From Leclercia adecarboxylata (GTDB lineage Bacteria > Pseudomonadota > Gammaproteobacteria > Enterobacterales > Enterobacteriaceae), in assembly GCF_006171285.1 (NCBI RefSeq), contig NZ_CP040889.1:4588001-4652000 (forward strand): DNA of 64,000 nucleotides. The letters are read 5' to 3'. The notes under the pieces were generated by a model. That model did not search any database. It was given only the letters and a program-made list of their open reading frames with translations, and was not told where the DNA came from. Below, piece after piece: positions 34,411-42,543 of the stretch. How positions within the stretch are numbered: position 1 is the stretch's first letter; every line of letters begins with the position of its first letter. Position numbers and translations under genes: made by a program.

Positions 34411-35556
34411 TTAACGACCGCCCATAATGGCGATGTAGTCCTGAACCCAGCGGCTGTACGGAACGAATTTCCCGCCGTTGGCGGTCGGCGTTTTCCAGAA
34501 CATGATTTTGTCGAAATAGTTATAGCCGTTGGTTTCGCAGCCCTTGTCGCCGAGCAGGGTGCTGGCTTTACAGCCTTCCGCAACCACCGGCAGCGAGCCG
34601 AACCACCCCGCCAGATCGCCCTGCACTTTCGGCGTCAGGGACCAGTTCATCCACTTATAGGCGCACATCGGGTGTTTGGCGTCGGCGTGCAGCATGGTGG
34701 TATCCGCCCAGCCCGTAACGCCCTCTTTCGGGAAGACGGTGCCAATCGGCTGATTCTCACCTTTCAGGGCGTTGGCCTGATACGGCCAGGCGCTGGAGGC
34801 CACCACCCCTTCGTTTTTGAAATCACTCATCTGGACGGTGGTGTCGTGCCAGTAGCGGTGAACAAGCGCGTGCTGATCTTTCAGCACCTTCACCACCGCC
34901 GCGTACTGTTTCTCCGTCAGCTGGTAGGGGTCGGTGATGCCCAGATCCGGCTGGGTGGCTTTGACATACAGCGCCGCATCGGCCACGTAAATCGGGCCAT
35001 CGTAGGCCTGGACACGCCCTTTGTTGGTTTTGCCATCCGGCAGGTTTTGCTCTTTAAACACCACAGCCCAGCTGTCAGGCGGCGTCGGGAAGGTTTTGGT
35101 GTTATACATCAGCAGGTTTGGGCCCCACTGGTAGGGTGTGCCATACGCTTTGCCGTCGACGTTAAACCACTCGCCTTTGACGATGCGCGGGTCGATGGTT
35201 TTCCAGTTGGGGATCAAATCGGGATTGATGGGCTGCACGCGTTTGCCCATGATCAGGCGCAGAGAGGCGTCGCCGGAAGCGGTGACCAGGTCATAACCGC
35301 CCTTCGCCATCAGGCTGACCATCTCATCCGAGGTGGCGGCGGTTTTAACGTTAACTTTGCAGCCGGTCTCTTTTTCAAACTGGGTGACCCAGTCGTAGTT
35401 TTTATCGGTTTCACCCCGTTCGATATAACCTGGCCAGGCAATGATATCCAGCCGCCCTTCTCCCTTGCCGATCTCTTTTGGAGGCTCTGCCGCCTGCGCA
35501 GTCAAAATAGTCATGCCGAGCGCGCACAGGCTGCTACGGGCAAATTTTTTGCTCAT
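34411..35556 (-). CDS. ydcS: Periplasmic polyamine-type binding protein YdcS
   Basis: 381 residues, the same length as E. coli YdcS. The signal peptide MSKKFARSSLCALGMTILTA is followed by an extracellular family 1 fold (LDIIAWPGYIERGETDKNYD). First gene of ydcSTUV-patD. The E. coli protein is also reported to have polyhydroxybutyrate synthase activity and a role in DNA uptake. Expression in E. coli depends on stationary phase and nitrogen; no sigma-54 site was found here by eye in the 291 bp upstream. Confidence 0.96.
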   Translation of the reverse strand: MSKKFARSSLCALGMTILTAQAAEPPKEIGKGEGRLDIIAWPGYIERGETDKNYDWVTQFEKETGCKVNVKTAATSDEMVSLMAKGGYDLVTASGDASLRLIMGKRVQPINPDLIPNWKTIDPRIVKGEWFNVDGKAYGTPYQWGPNLLMYNTKTFPTPPDSWAVVFKEQNLPDGKTNKGRVQAYDGPIYVADAALYVKATQPDLGITDPYQLTEKQYAAVVKVLKDQHALVHRYWHDTTVQMSDFKNEGVVASSAWPYQANALKGENQPIGTVFPKEGVTGWADTTMLHADAKHPMCAYKWMNWSLTPKVQGDLAGWFGSLPVVAEGCKASTLLGDKGCETNGYNYFDKIMFWKTPTANGGKFVPYSRWVQDYIAIMGGR

Positions 35557-35765
35557 ACGTAATACTCCTGTCGTAATGAAATCAGACGGCAGCCGTGCCG
35601 GTAGAATATCTCCTTAATTAAACGTAGACCGCGCCATTGCGGCGCACCCGGCAGGCCTGAGAAATTTCACCAGGTTGTGACCGGGGGCGCATTCCCCGGT
35701 AACTGGATTATAGACAAGGGGTTAGCAGACGAAGGGGTTATGCATATTTCCTATGAGCGATAATA

Positions 35766-35793
35766 AAAAACGCCGCAATTTAATTGCGGCGTT
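35766..35793 (-). terminator. Terminator after ydcR
   Basis: CGCCGCAATT and AATTGCGGCG form a perfect 10 bp dyad around one base, with A-runs on the left giving T-runs on the minus strand. It sits 55 bp past the ydcR stop. Confidence 0.85.
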
Positions 35794-35847
35794 ATTAACG
35801 GGATAAGAAATAATTATTCAGACCGGCAGATCAATAGCGCAAAAAAC

Positions 35848-37266
35848 CTATTTTTGATTTTTTAACATCTCGCTAATTATCCGCGCTAACTGGATCACCG
35901 CCTGCTCTTCCCGCTCCCCCCAGGCCCACGAGGTATTAAAGCGGAAAAACGGCGTCCAGGTATCGGAGGTGGAAAACATTTTACCCGGGGCGATGCTGAT
36001 CTGATGCCCCAGCGCCCGGGCGCTAAGCTCCCCGGCATCCAGCGGCGCGGGCAGTTCCAGCCATAAGAAGTAGCCGCTGTCGCTGTGGTGGATTTTGACC
36101 TCGGCGGGCAAATGGCGCAGCAGCGCCTGCCACGCCTGCTGTTTGCGGTCGGCCAGGGTACGGCGCAGACGCCTGAGATGGGCGTCGTAGCGTTTGGTGG
36201 CGAGATAATCCACCAGCGCCAGCTGCATCGGCGAACTGGTGGATAAGGTGCTCATCAACTGAAGCTGCTGGATGCGGCGTGCATGTTTCCCGGCGGCGAC
36301 CCAGCCAATACGAAATCCGGCCACCAGGCATTTGGAGAACGACGAGCAGTGCAGCGTCATGTCGTTTCGATCCCAGGCTTTCGCCGGGAGCGGCTTTTCG
36401 CGGCCGTAATAGAGCTCGCTGTAGACATCATCTTCAATCAGCGTGACGTTATGTTGCGCGAGCAAAGCAATAAGCTGCGCTTTCTTTTCGGCACTGAGGG
36501 TAAAGCCCAGCGGGTTCTGCCCGTTGGTCATCAGCCAGCAGGCTTTCACCGGATAGTCGTTCAGCGCCTGTGCCAGCGCATTGAGGTCGATCCCGTCGCG
36601 CACGTCGGTGGCGACCGACAGCGCCTTGAGCTTCAGTCGCTCCAGCGCCTGCAGCGCGCCGTAGAAACAGGGGTTTTCGACGATCACCCAGTCGCCCGGT
36701 TCGGTCACCGCTTGCAGGCTGAGGTTGAGGGCTTCGAGCGCCCCGGCGGTAATAACGATTTCATCCGGGGAGATATTCATCCCCTGCTGGGCATAGCGGC
36801 GGGCGATGGCGTGGCGCAGATCGACATTCCCCGGCGGCAGGTTCTCGATCACGCTCATGGCGGTAGCGGTTTTGCTGACGTTGGCCAGGGAGCGGTTCAG
36901 CTGCTGTAAGGGGAAGAGTCGCGGATCGGGAAAGGCCGAGGCAAAAGGCACCACCGAGGGATCGCGACTGGCCTGCAGGACGTCGAAGATATAGGTATTG
37001 ATATCGACCGCCTCGTCGCGCATCACCTGCGCGGGCGGCACCGGCTGTTGCCCGCTGGGACGTGCCGCGACGTAATACCCTGACTGCGGACGCGCCACAA
37101 TATGGCCCTGACTCTCCAGCATCTGGTACGCATGACCGACGGTCATAAAGCTCATTCCGCTGCTGGTCACCTGCTCGCGCAGCGAGGGAAGCTTATCGCC
37201 GGGCTGCCAGACGCCGAGTTCGATCTGCGAAATGATTTGCTGCGCCAGGCGCTGGTATTTTTTCAT
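35848..37266 (-). CDS. ydcR: MocR-type GntR/aminotransferase regulator YdcR
   Basis: 472 residues. An N-terminal GntR winged helix (about 1-75, WQPGDKLPSLREQVTSSGMS) is fused to a fold-type I aminotransferase domain. The PLP lysine lies in SSFSKCLVAGFRIGWVAAG, and NPLGFT and ENPCFYG line the cofactor site. Such regulators sense PLP-linked amino compounds. It is co-oriented upstream of ydcSTUV-patD as in E. coli and may control that operon. The start at 37266 (MKKYQRLAQQ) matches E. coli and has GGAGAA upstream. Confidence 0.94.
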   Translation of the reverse strand: MKKYQRLAQQIISQIELGVWQPGDKLPSLREQVTSSGMSFMTVGHAYQMLESQGHIVARPQSGYYVAARPSGQQPVPPAQVMRDEAVDINTYIFDVLQASRDPSVVPFASAFPDPRLFPLQQLNRSLANVSKTATAMSVIENLPPGNVDLRHAIARRYAQQGMNISPDEIVITAGALEALNLSLQAVTEPGDWVIVENPCFYGALQALERLKLKALSVATDVRDGIDLNALAQALNDYPVKACWLMTNGQNPLGFTLSAEKKAQLIALLAQHNVTLIEDDVYSELYYGREKPLPAKAWDRNDMTLHCSSFSKCLVAGFRIGWVAAGKHARRIQQLQLMSTLSTSSPMQLALVDYLATKRYDAHLRRLRRTLADRKQQAWQALLRHLPAEVKIHHSDSGYFLWLELPAPLDAGELSARALGHQISIAPGKMFSTSDTWTPFFRFNTSWAWGEREEQAVIQLARIISEMLKNQK

Positions 37267-37378
37267 CGGGTTCTCCTTGCTGCGTTCCATAGTATATCAG
37301 CAGGAGAAAAAAGGCAGAATTAATAAACTGTTATAGGTGTGAGGGGGATGTCAGCAGGCGTGACGGCGCCTGGCTGGA

Positions 37379-37567
37379 TTACTTACGCAGCTCAAACGGC
37401 ACCTGGCGGGCATGACGGGAAGCCGCTAAGTGGTCGAGGGTGATCATGGACGATTTGCAGAAAATGCACTTTGCGCCGTGTGGATTTTTTTCAGACACGT
37501 CAAAAATGGAAGTGCGGAACTGCGAGCCATGACAACATGGGCAACGAAAATGGATAGTAGAACTCAT
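37379..37567 (-). CDS. YmcF-like cold-shock zinc-ribbon protein
   Basis: 62 residues with two CxxC knuckles: FRCPCCHGSQF near residue 8 and GAKCIFCKSSM near residue 32, so it probably binds zinc. It resembles the small E. coli proteins YmcF and YnfQ, which are made on cold shock. SD AGGAG lies six bases before the ATG. The upstream 357 bp could include a long leader of the kind found in cold-shock genes, but no csp gene is next to it, unlike in E. coli. The function is unknown. Confidence 0.8.
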   Translation of the reverse strand: MSSTIHFRCPCCHGSQFRTSIFDVSEKNPHGAKCIFCKSSMITLDHLAASRHARQVPFELRK

Positions 37568-37924
37568 GTAAATCTCCTGTACGTATACACGTAAAACTAA
37601 TGGGCCTTAAAGGCAAAAGGGTCTGAGACAAAACTAATCAGAGCGTAAAGATAAAACCCAGGAGCGACTGTGGAGAGGCACAACGTGATGAGAGATGCTT
37701 TAAATACTGCTTAGATATCTTTTGGATTTCAAACCGAAAGAGCATTAACGCATGAATCCAGGAAGGAGGCAAGCGTTATTTACGCTAAAATTCTGTCGGT
37801 TACGCGACTCGCTGTATTCATTCAATTTTTTTGATGGGTTCTGTGAAATAAACGGCATTTCATCTCTTTACGTAATCCGTAAAGTAACGATCACGCTATT
37901 TCTCTTACATCAGGAAAACCCGGA
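37568..37924. other. Divergent 357 bp control region with a dyad before the monooxygenase gene
   Basis: The left part would be the leader of the YmcF-like gene, with a GCCTTTAAGGC palindrome. On the right, CTTTACG and CGTAAAG (37866-37884) form a 7 bp dyad with a five-base spacer, 40 bp before the monooxygenase start, an operator candidate. No other gene is seen. Confidence 0.4.
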
Positions 37925-38953
37925 ATGAAAAAGATCGGTTTTTTATCATTTGGTCACTGGACCCCGTCGCCGCAGTCCGGCACCCGCAGCGCCGCTGACG
38001 CGCTGCTGCAGTCCATCGATCTGGCGGTCGCCGCCGAAGAACTGGGTGCCGATGGCGCTTATTTCCGGGTGCACCATTTTGCCCGTCAGCTCGCCTCCCC
38101 CTTCCCGCTGCTGGCGGCGATTGGCGCGAAAACCAGCCGGATTGAGCTTGGCACCGGCGTTATCGACATGCGCTATGAGAACCCGCTCTATATGGCCGAA
38201 GATGCGGGCTCGGCCGATTTGATCGCCGGCGGGCGCTTGCAGCTAGGTATCAGCCGCGGCTCCCCGGAACAGGTGATCGACGGCTGGCGCTACTTTGGCT
38301 ACGTGCCGGGCGAAGGTGAAAACGAGTCGGATATGGCGCGTCGTCACACCGAAGTATTGCTGGACGTGCTGCGCGGCGAAGGCTTTGCCAAACCCAACCC
38401 GCAGCCGATGTTCCCTAACCCGCCGGGACTGCTGCGCGTTGAGCCGCATTCCGAAGGGCTGCGGGATCGCATCTGGTGGGGCGCAGGCTCCAATGCCACC
38501 GCCGTATGGGCCGCTAAGCTCGGGATGAACCTGCAAAGCTCCACCCTGAAAGACGACGAAACCGGCGAGCCATTCCATATCCAGCAGGCAAAACAGATCC
38601 GCGCCTACCGCGAAGCCTGGGCCGAAGCGGGACATACCCGCACGCCGCGCGTCTCGGTCAGCCGCAGCATTTTCGCCCTGATGGACGATCGCGATCGGAT
38701 GTACTTCGGCTCCAGCCGTAACGAAAGTGACAGCGTGGGCTATCTGGATGAGAAAACCCGCGCCATCTTCGGGCGCAGCTACGCCGCCGAACCTGACAAG
38801 CTGATTGCCCAACTGAAACAGGATGAAGCCATCGCCGAAGCGGACACGCTGTTACTGACCGTACCGAATCAGCTGGGTGTGGAATATAACGTGCACGTGA
38901 TTGAGTCGATTCTTAAGCATGTGGCACCGGCTATGGGCTGGCGTGACGCGTAA
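37925..38953 (+). CDS. LLM-class flavin-dependent oxidoreductase
   Basis: 342 residues, bacterial-luciferase-like TIM barrel. Family landmarks are AEELGADGAYFRVHHFA near residue 37, SRIELGTGVIDMRYENPLYM near 90 and GRLQLGISRGSPEQVIDG near 120. It should use FMN supplied by a separate reductase or F420-like chemistry. The substrate is unknown, and no partner reductase is adjacent. SD is AGGA about 10 bases upstream. It is absent from this position in E. coli. It is not a LuxA/LuxB subunit, despite the lux-like cluster 11 kb away. Confidence 0.88.
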   Translation: MKKIGFLSFGHWTPSPQSGTRSAADALLQSIDLAVAAEELGADGAYFRVHHFARQLASPFPLLAAIGAKTSRIELGTGVIDMRYENPLYMAEDAGSADLIAGGRLQLGISRGSPEQVIDGWRYFGYVPGEGENESDMARRHTEVLLDVLRGEGFAKPNPQPMFPNPPGLLRVEPHSEGLRDRIWWGAGSNATAVWAAKLGMNLQSSTLKDDETGEPFHIQQAKQIRAYREAWAEAGHTRTPRVSVSRSIFALMDDRDRMYFGSSRNESDSVGYLDEKTRAIFGRSYAAEPDKLIAQLKQDEAIAEADTLLLTVPNQLGVEYNVHVIESILKHVAPAMGWRDA

Positions 38954-38958
38954 ACGTG

Positions 38959-39470
38959 AAGCCGCCGCCGGGCGTTATGCCGGGTGGCGGCTGAAGCCTT
39001 ACCCGGCTTACAAAATGCCAGCCCGTAGGCCCGTGCAAGCGTAGCGCCGCCGGGCGTTATGCCGGGTGGCGGCTGAAGCCTTACCCGGCCTACAAAATGC
39101 CAACCCGTAGGCCCGTGCAAGCGAAGCGCCGCCGGGCAATATGCCGGGTGGCGGCTGAAGCCTTACCCGGCATATAAAATACCAACCCGTAGGCCCGTGC
39201 AAGCGTAGCGCCGTCGGGCAATATGCCGGGTGGCGGCTGAAGCCTTACCCGGCCTACAAAATGACCACCCGTAGGCCCGTGCAAGCGAAGCGCCGCCGGG
39301 CGTTTTGCCGGGTGGCGGCTGAAGCCTTACCGGGCCTACAAAATGCCCAACCCGTAGGCCCGTGCAAGCATAGCGCCGCCGGGCGTTATGCCGGGTGGCG
39401 GCTGAAGCCTTACCCGGCCTACAAAATGACCACCGTAGGCCCGTGCAAGCGTAGCGCCGCCGGGCAATAA
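38959..39470. repeat. REP/BIME array, about six units of 82 bp
   Basis: Near-identical units begin near 38961, 39043, 39126, 39208, 39290 and 39373, with a partial one at 39455. Each has GCCGGGTGGCGGCTGAAGCC, a CCTACAAAATG linker, then GTAGGCCCGTGCAAGCGTAG and CGCCGCCGGGC. It lies between the monooxygenase and bd-oxidase genes. Units differ at only a few bases. Confidence 0.93.
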
Positions 39471-39608
39471 GCCCATCGACTATAACAGTCCCGGTTAACT
39501 CACCATTTCATTCAAACTGTTATACATAAATTCCCCATTTCTGTCTCTGATACTCACTTTTGCGCTGATTTACCATAACAGACACACCGATTGACCTTGA
39601 GGCTGTGC

Positions 39609-41015
39609 ATGTTTGGTTTAGATGCGTTTCACCTTGCGAGGATCCAGTTTGCGTTTACTGTCTCCTTCCACATTATTTTCCCGGCGATCACCATTGGTCT
39701 CGCCAGCTATCTGGCGGTGCTGGAGGGGTTATGGCTGAAAAGCAAAAACCCCGTCTGGCGCTCGCTGTACCATTTCTGGTCGAAGATTTTCGCCGTCAAC
39801 TTTGGTATGGGCGTGGTCTCCGGGCTGGTGATGGCCTACCAGTTTGGCACCAACTGGAGCGGTTTTTCCCAGTTTGCGGGCAGCATTACCGGCCCGCTGC
39901 TGACCTATGAAGTGCTGACCGCGTTCTTCCTCGAAGCCGGTTTTCTGGGCGTGATGCTCTTCGGCTGGAACAAAGTTGGGCCGGGGCTGCACTTCTTTGC
40001 CACCTGCATGGTGGCGCTGGGCACTATCATCTCCACCTTCTGGATCCTTGCCTCGAACAGCTGGATGCAGACGCCGCAGGGCTTTGAGATCGTCAACGGC
40101 CAGGTGGTGCCGGTGGACTGGTTCGCGGTGGCGTTTAACCCCTCCTTCCCCTATCGCCTGCTGCATATGTCCATTGCCGCGTTCCTCAGCAGCGCGCTGT
40201 TTGTCGCGGCTTCTGCGGCCTGGCACCTGCTGCGCGGAAACAACACCCCCGCCATTCGCCGCATGTTCTCGATGGCGCTGTGGATGACGCTGATCGTCGC
40301 CCCCATTCAGGCGATGGTCGGGGATATGCATGGCCTCAACACCCTCAAGCATCAGCCGGCCAAAATTGCCGCTATCGAAGGCCACTGGGAAAACCCGCCC
40401 GGCGAGCCCACCCCGCTGCTGCTGTTTGGCTGGCCGGATATGGAGCAGGAGCGCACCCACTACGGGCTGGAGATCCCGGCGCTCGGCAGCCTGATCCTCA
40501 CCCACAGTCTGGATAAGCAGGTTCCGGCGCTGAAGGAGTTCCCGAAAGAGGATCGCCCCAACTCTACCATCGTATTCTGGTCGTTCCGCATTATGGCCGG
40601 GCTGGGCATGCTGATGCTGCTGCTGGGTGCCGTCGCCCTGTGGCTGCGCTATAAGCAGCGGCTCTACCACTCCCGGCCGTTCCTGTGGTTTGCCCTGTTG
40701 ATGGGGCCGTCGGGACTCATTGCCATTCTCGCCGGGTGGGTGACTACCGAGGTAGGCCGCCAGCCATGGGTGGTGTACGGGCTACAGCGCACTAAAGACG
40801 CGGTCTCCGCTCACGGCGACCTGCACATGAGCGTCAGCCTGCTGGCCTTTATCGTGGTCTACACCTCGGTGTTTGGCGTCGGCTACAGCTACATGGTGCG
40901 CCTGATTAAAAAGGGGCCGCAGGAAGAAGAGACCTTCCCGACCGAAAACGATGGACGCCCGGCACGCCCGCTCTCGGCTGCGAGCACTGAGTTTACTACC
41001 AAGGAGACACCATAA
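39609..41015 (+). CDS. cioA: Cytochrome bd-type ubiquinol oxidase subunit I (CioA-like)
   Basis: 468 residues with the short Q-loop of cyanide-insensitive oxidases (E. coli CydA is about 520). Haem ligands are visible as the histidines in FTVSFHIIFP and RLLHMSIAAF, and the conserved GRQPW sits in AGWVTTEVGRQPWVVYGL. It oxidises ubiquinol and reduces O2 in the inner membrane without pumping protons. The ATG at 39609 (MFGLDAFHLAR) has GAGG six bases upstream; a TTG at 39591 was rejected. The stop overlaps the next start (TAATG). Confidence 0.92.
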   Translation: MFGLDAFHLARIQFAFTVSFHIIFPAITIGLASYLAVLEGLWLKSKNPVWRSLYHFWSKIFAVNFGMGVVSGLVMAYQFGTNWSGFSQFAGSITGPLLTYEVLTAFFLEAGFLGVMLFGWNKVGPGLHFFATCMVALGTIISTFWILASNSWMQTPQGFEIVNGQVVPVDWFAVAFNPSFPYRLLHMSIAAFLSSALFVAASAAWHLLRGNNTPAIRRMFSMALWMTLIVAPIQAMVGDMHGLNTLKHQPAKIAAIEGHWENPPGEPTPLLLFGWPDMEQERTHYGLEIPALGSLILTHSLDKQVPALKEFPKEDRPNSTIVFWSFRIMAGLGMLMLLLGAVALWLRYKQRLYHSRPFLWFALLMGPSGLIAILAGWVTTEVGRQPWVVYGLQRTKDAVSAHGDLHMSVSLLAFIVVYTSVFGVGYSYMVRLIKKGPQEEETFPTENDGRPARPLSAASTEFTTKETP

Positions 41016-42025
41016 TGGGAATCGATCTCTCGCTGATCTGGTTTGTGATTATCGTCTTCGCCACCCTGATGTACATTGTGATGGACGGCTTTGATCTCGG
41101 CATTGGCATTCTGTTTCCCGCGATTCAGGACGCGGACGATCGGGATGTGATGGTCAACAGCGTCGCCCCGGTGTGGGACGGGAACGAAACCTGGCTGGTG
41201 CTGGGCGGGGCCGCGCTGTTTGGCGCCTTTCCGCTGGCCTACGCGGTGATCATCGATGCCCTGACCATCCCGCTGACCTTGATGCTGATTGGGCTGATTT
41301 TCCGCGGCGTGGCGTTTGAGTTCCGTTTCAAGGCGACGCCCGCGCACCGCCCCTTCTGGGACAAAGCGTTTATTGGCGGCTCCCTGCTCGCCACCTTCAC
41401 CCAGGGCGTGGTCGTGGGTGCGGTGATCAACGGTTTTCCGGTTTCAGGCCGCGCTTATGCAGGCGGGCCGTTCGACTGGTTCACGCCGTTCAACCTGTTC
41501 TGCGGCCTGGGGCTGGTGGTGGCCTATGCCTTTTTAGGCGCCACCTGGTTGGTGATGAAAAGCGAAAACCCACTGCAGAGCCGGATGCGACAGGTCTCTA
41601 AACGCCTGCTGCTTGCGCTGCTAGCGATTATCGCGGTTATCAGCCTCTGGACGCCGCTGGCGCATCCGGCCATCGCCGAGCGCTGGTTTAGCCTGCCAAA
41701 CCTGTTCTTCCTGCTGCCGGTTCCGGTTCTGGTCACGGTTCTGGGCGTGTGGCAGTGGCGTAGCCTGAATAACCCGCACAGCCATCATCTGCCGTTTGTA
41801 TTGACCCTCGGGTTAATCTTCCTGGGCTTTAGCGGGCTTGGGATCAGCATCTGGCCGCACATCATTCCACCGTCCATTACCTTATGGCAGGCCGCTGCGC
41901 CTGCCCAGAGTCAGGGCTTTATGCTGGTGGGGGCGCTGTTTATTATCCCGATCATCCTTGTCTACACTTTCTGGAGCTACTACGTTTTTCGCGGAAAAGT
42001 CCAGCCTGGGGAGGGCTATCACTGA
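41015..42025 (+). CDS. cioB: Cytochrome bd-type oxidase subunit II (CioB-like)
   Basis: 336 residues, eight to nine helices. The N-terminus (LIWFVIIVFATLMYIVMDGF) and VAPVWDGNETWLVLGGAALF are the CydB hallmarks. AAGGAG precedes the start. It completes the haem-bearing core with subunit I and overlaps the following small gene by one base (TGATG). Confidence 0.93.
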   Translation: MGIDLSLIWFVIIVFATLMYIVMDGFDLGIGILFPAIQDADDRDVMVNSVAPVWDGNETWLVLGGAALFGAFPLAYAVIIDALTIPLTLMLIGLIFRGVAFEFRFKATPAHRPFWDKAFIGGSLLATFTQGVVVGAVINGFPVSGRAYAGGPFDWFTPFNLFCGLGLVVAYAFLGATWLVMKSENPLQSRMRQVSKRLLLALLAIIAVISLWTPLAHPAIAERWFSLPNLFFLLPVPVLVTVLGVWQWRSLNNPHSHHLPFVLTLGLIFLGFSGLGISIWPHIIPPSITLWQAAAPAQSQGFMLVGALFIIPIILVYTFWSYYVFRGKVQPGEGYH

Positions 42026-42153
42026 TGAATCAACCTGTCTGGAAACGCCTGATGTGGATGGTGATTATCTGGGGCGGCAGCGTGTTAACGCTGGCGCTGG
42101 TGGGGATGTTTTTCCGGGTGCTGATGACGGCGGCGGGGTTTAAATCTCACTGA
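42025..42153 (+). CDS. DUF2474 single-helix third subunit of the bd oxidase
   Basis: 42 residues with one membrane helix (about 10-36, MWMVIIWGGSVLTLALVG). The start codon overlaps the cioB stop. DUF2474 proteins follow CioAB genes in many proteobacteria and probably play the CydX-like role of stabilising the haems. The sequence is unrelated to E. coli CydX. Confidence 0.85.
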   Translation: MNQPVWKRLMWMVIIWGGSVLTLALVGMFFRVLMTAAGFKSH

Positions 42154-42165
42154 CCCTCACCCTAA

Positions 42166-42188
42166 CCCTCTCCCTGAAAGGGAGAGGG
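42166..42188. repeat. Short GC-rich hairpin repeat (boxC-like)
   Basis: CCCTCTCCCT and AGGGAGAGGG pair around GAA, 12 bp past the DUF2474 stop. It is the same class as 11737-11759 and may slow or end transcription of the oxidase operon. Confidence 0.6.
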
Positions 42189-42312
42189 GATAGTATGGTG
42201 CCCTTCTTACCGACGAATACTGACAAAACCTTTTCCGCGTTTGAATATTTGAATAATAACCTAACGTAACTGTTGGCATCATACCCCGTAAAAGTAACCA
42301 ACCGGTGGCAAG

Positions 42313-42543
42313 ATGTTTACAAGAGCGTTATCGATAATGTTGCTGGCCTGTGCGTTATTTTCGGGTCAGCTGATGGCAGGACACAAAGGGCACGAGTTTT
42401 TTTGGGTGAAGAACGTCGAGCAGCAGTTACGCCACGAGGCGGACAGCGATGAGCTGCGGGTAGCAGCAGAGGAGTCGGCTGACGGCTTGCGCGAACATCA
42501 CCACTGGCAGAAGTCGCGCAAACCGGATACTCATTTTCGCTAA
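42313..42543 (+). CDS. yncJ: Small secreted protein YncJ
   Basis: 76 residues with a signal peptide (MFTRALSIMLLACALFSGQL, cut near LMA-GHK). The mature part GHKGHEFFWVKNVEQQLRHE is close to E. coli YncJ and rich in His and Glu. Periplasmic, function unknown; E. coli yncJ responds to envelope stress. It converges on rlhA, as in E. coli, with the stop touching it. It lies 159 bp past the oxidase operon. Confidence 0.93.
   Translation: MFTRALSIMLLACALFSGQLMAGHKGHEFFWVKNVEQQLRHEADSDELRVAAEESADGLREHHHWQKSRKPDTHFR

Noticed and set aside
35557..35760. Sigma-54 promoter for ydcS
   Set aside because: A GTGCCG is present but the partner element is at the wrong spacing.
38959..39470. Tandem repeats as a possible CRISPR array
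   Set aside because: No unique spacers and no cas genes; whole units including the linkers are repeated, as in BIMEs.
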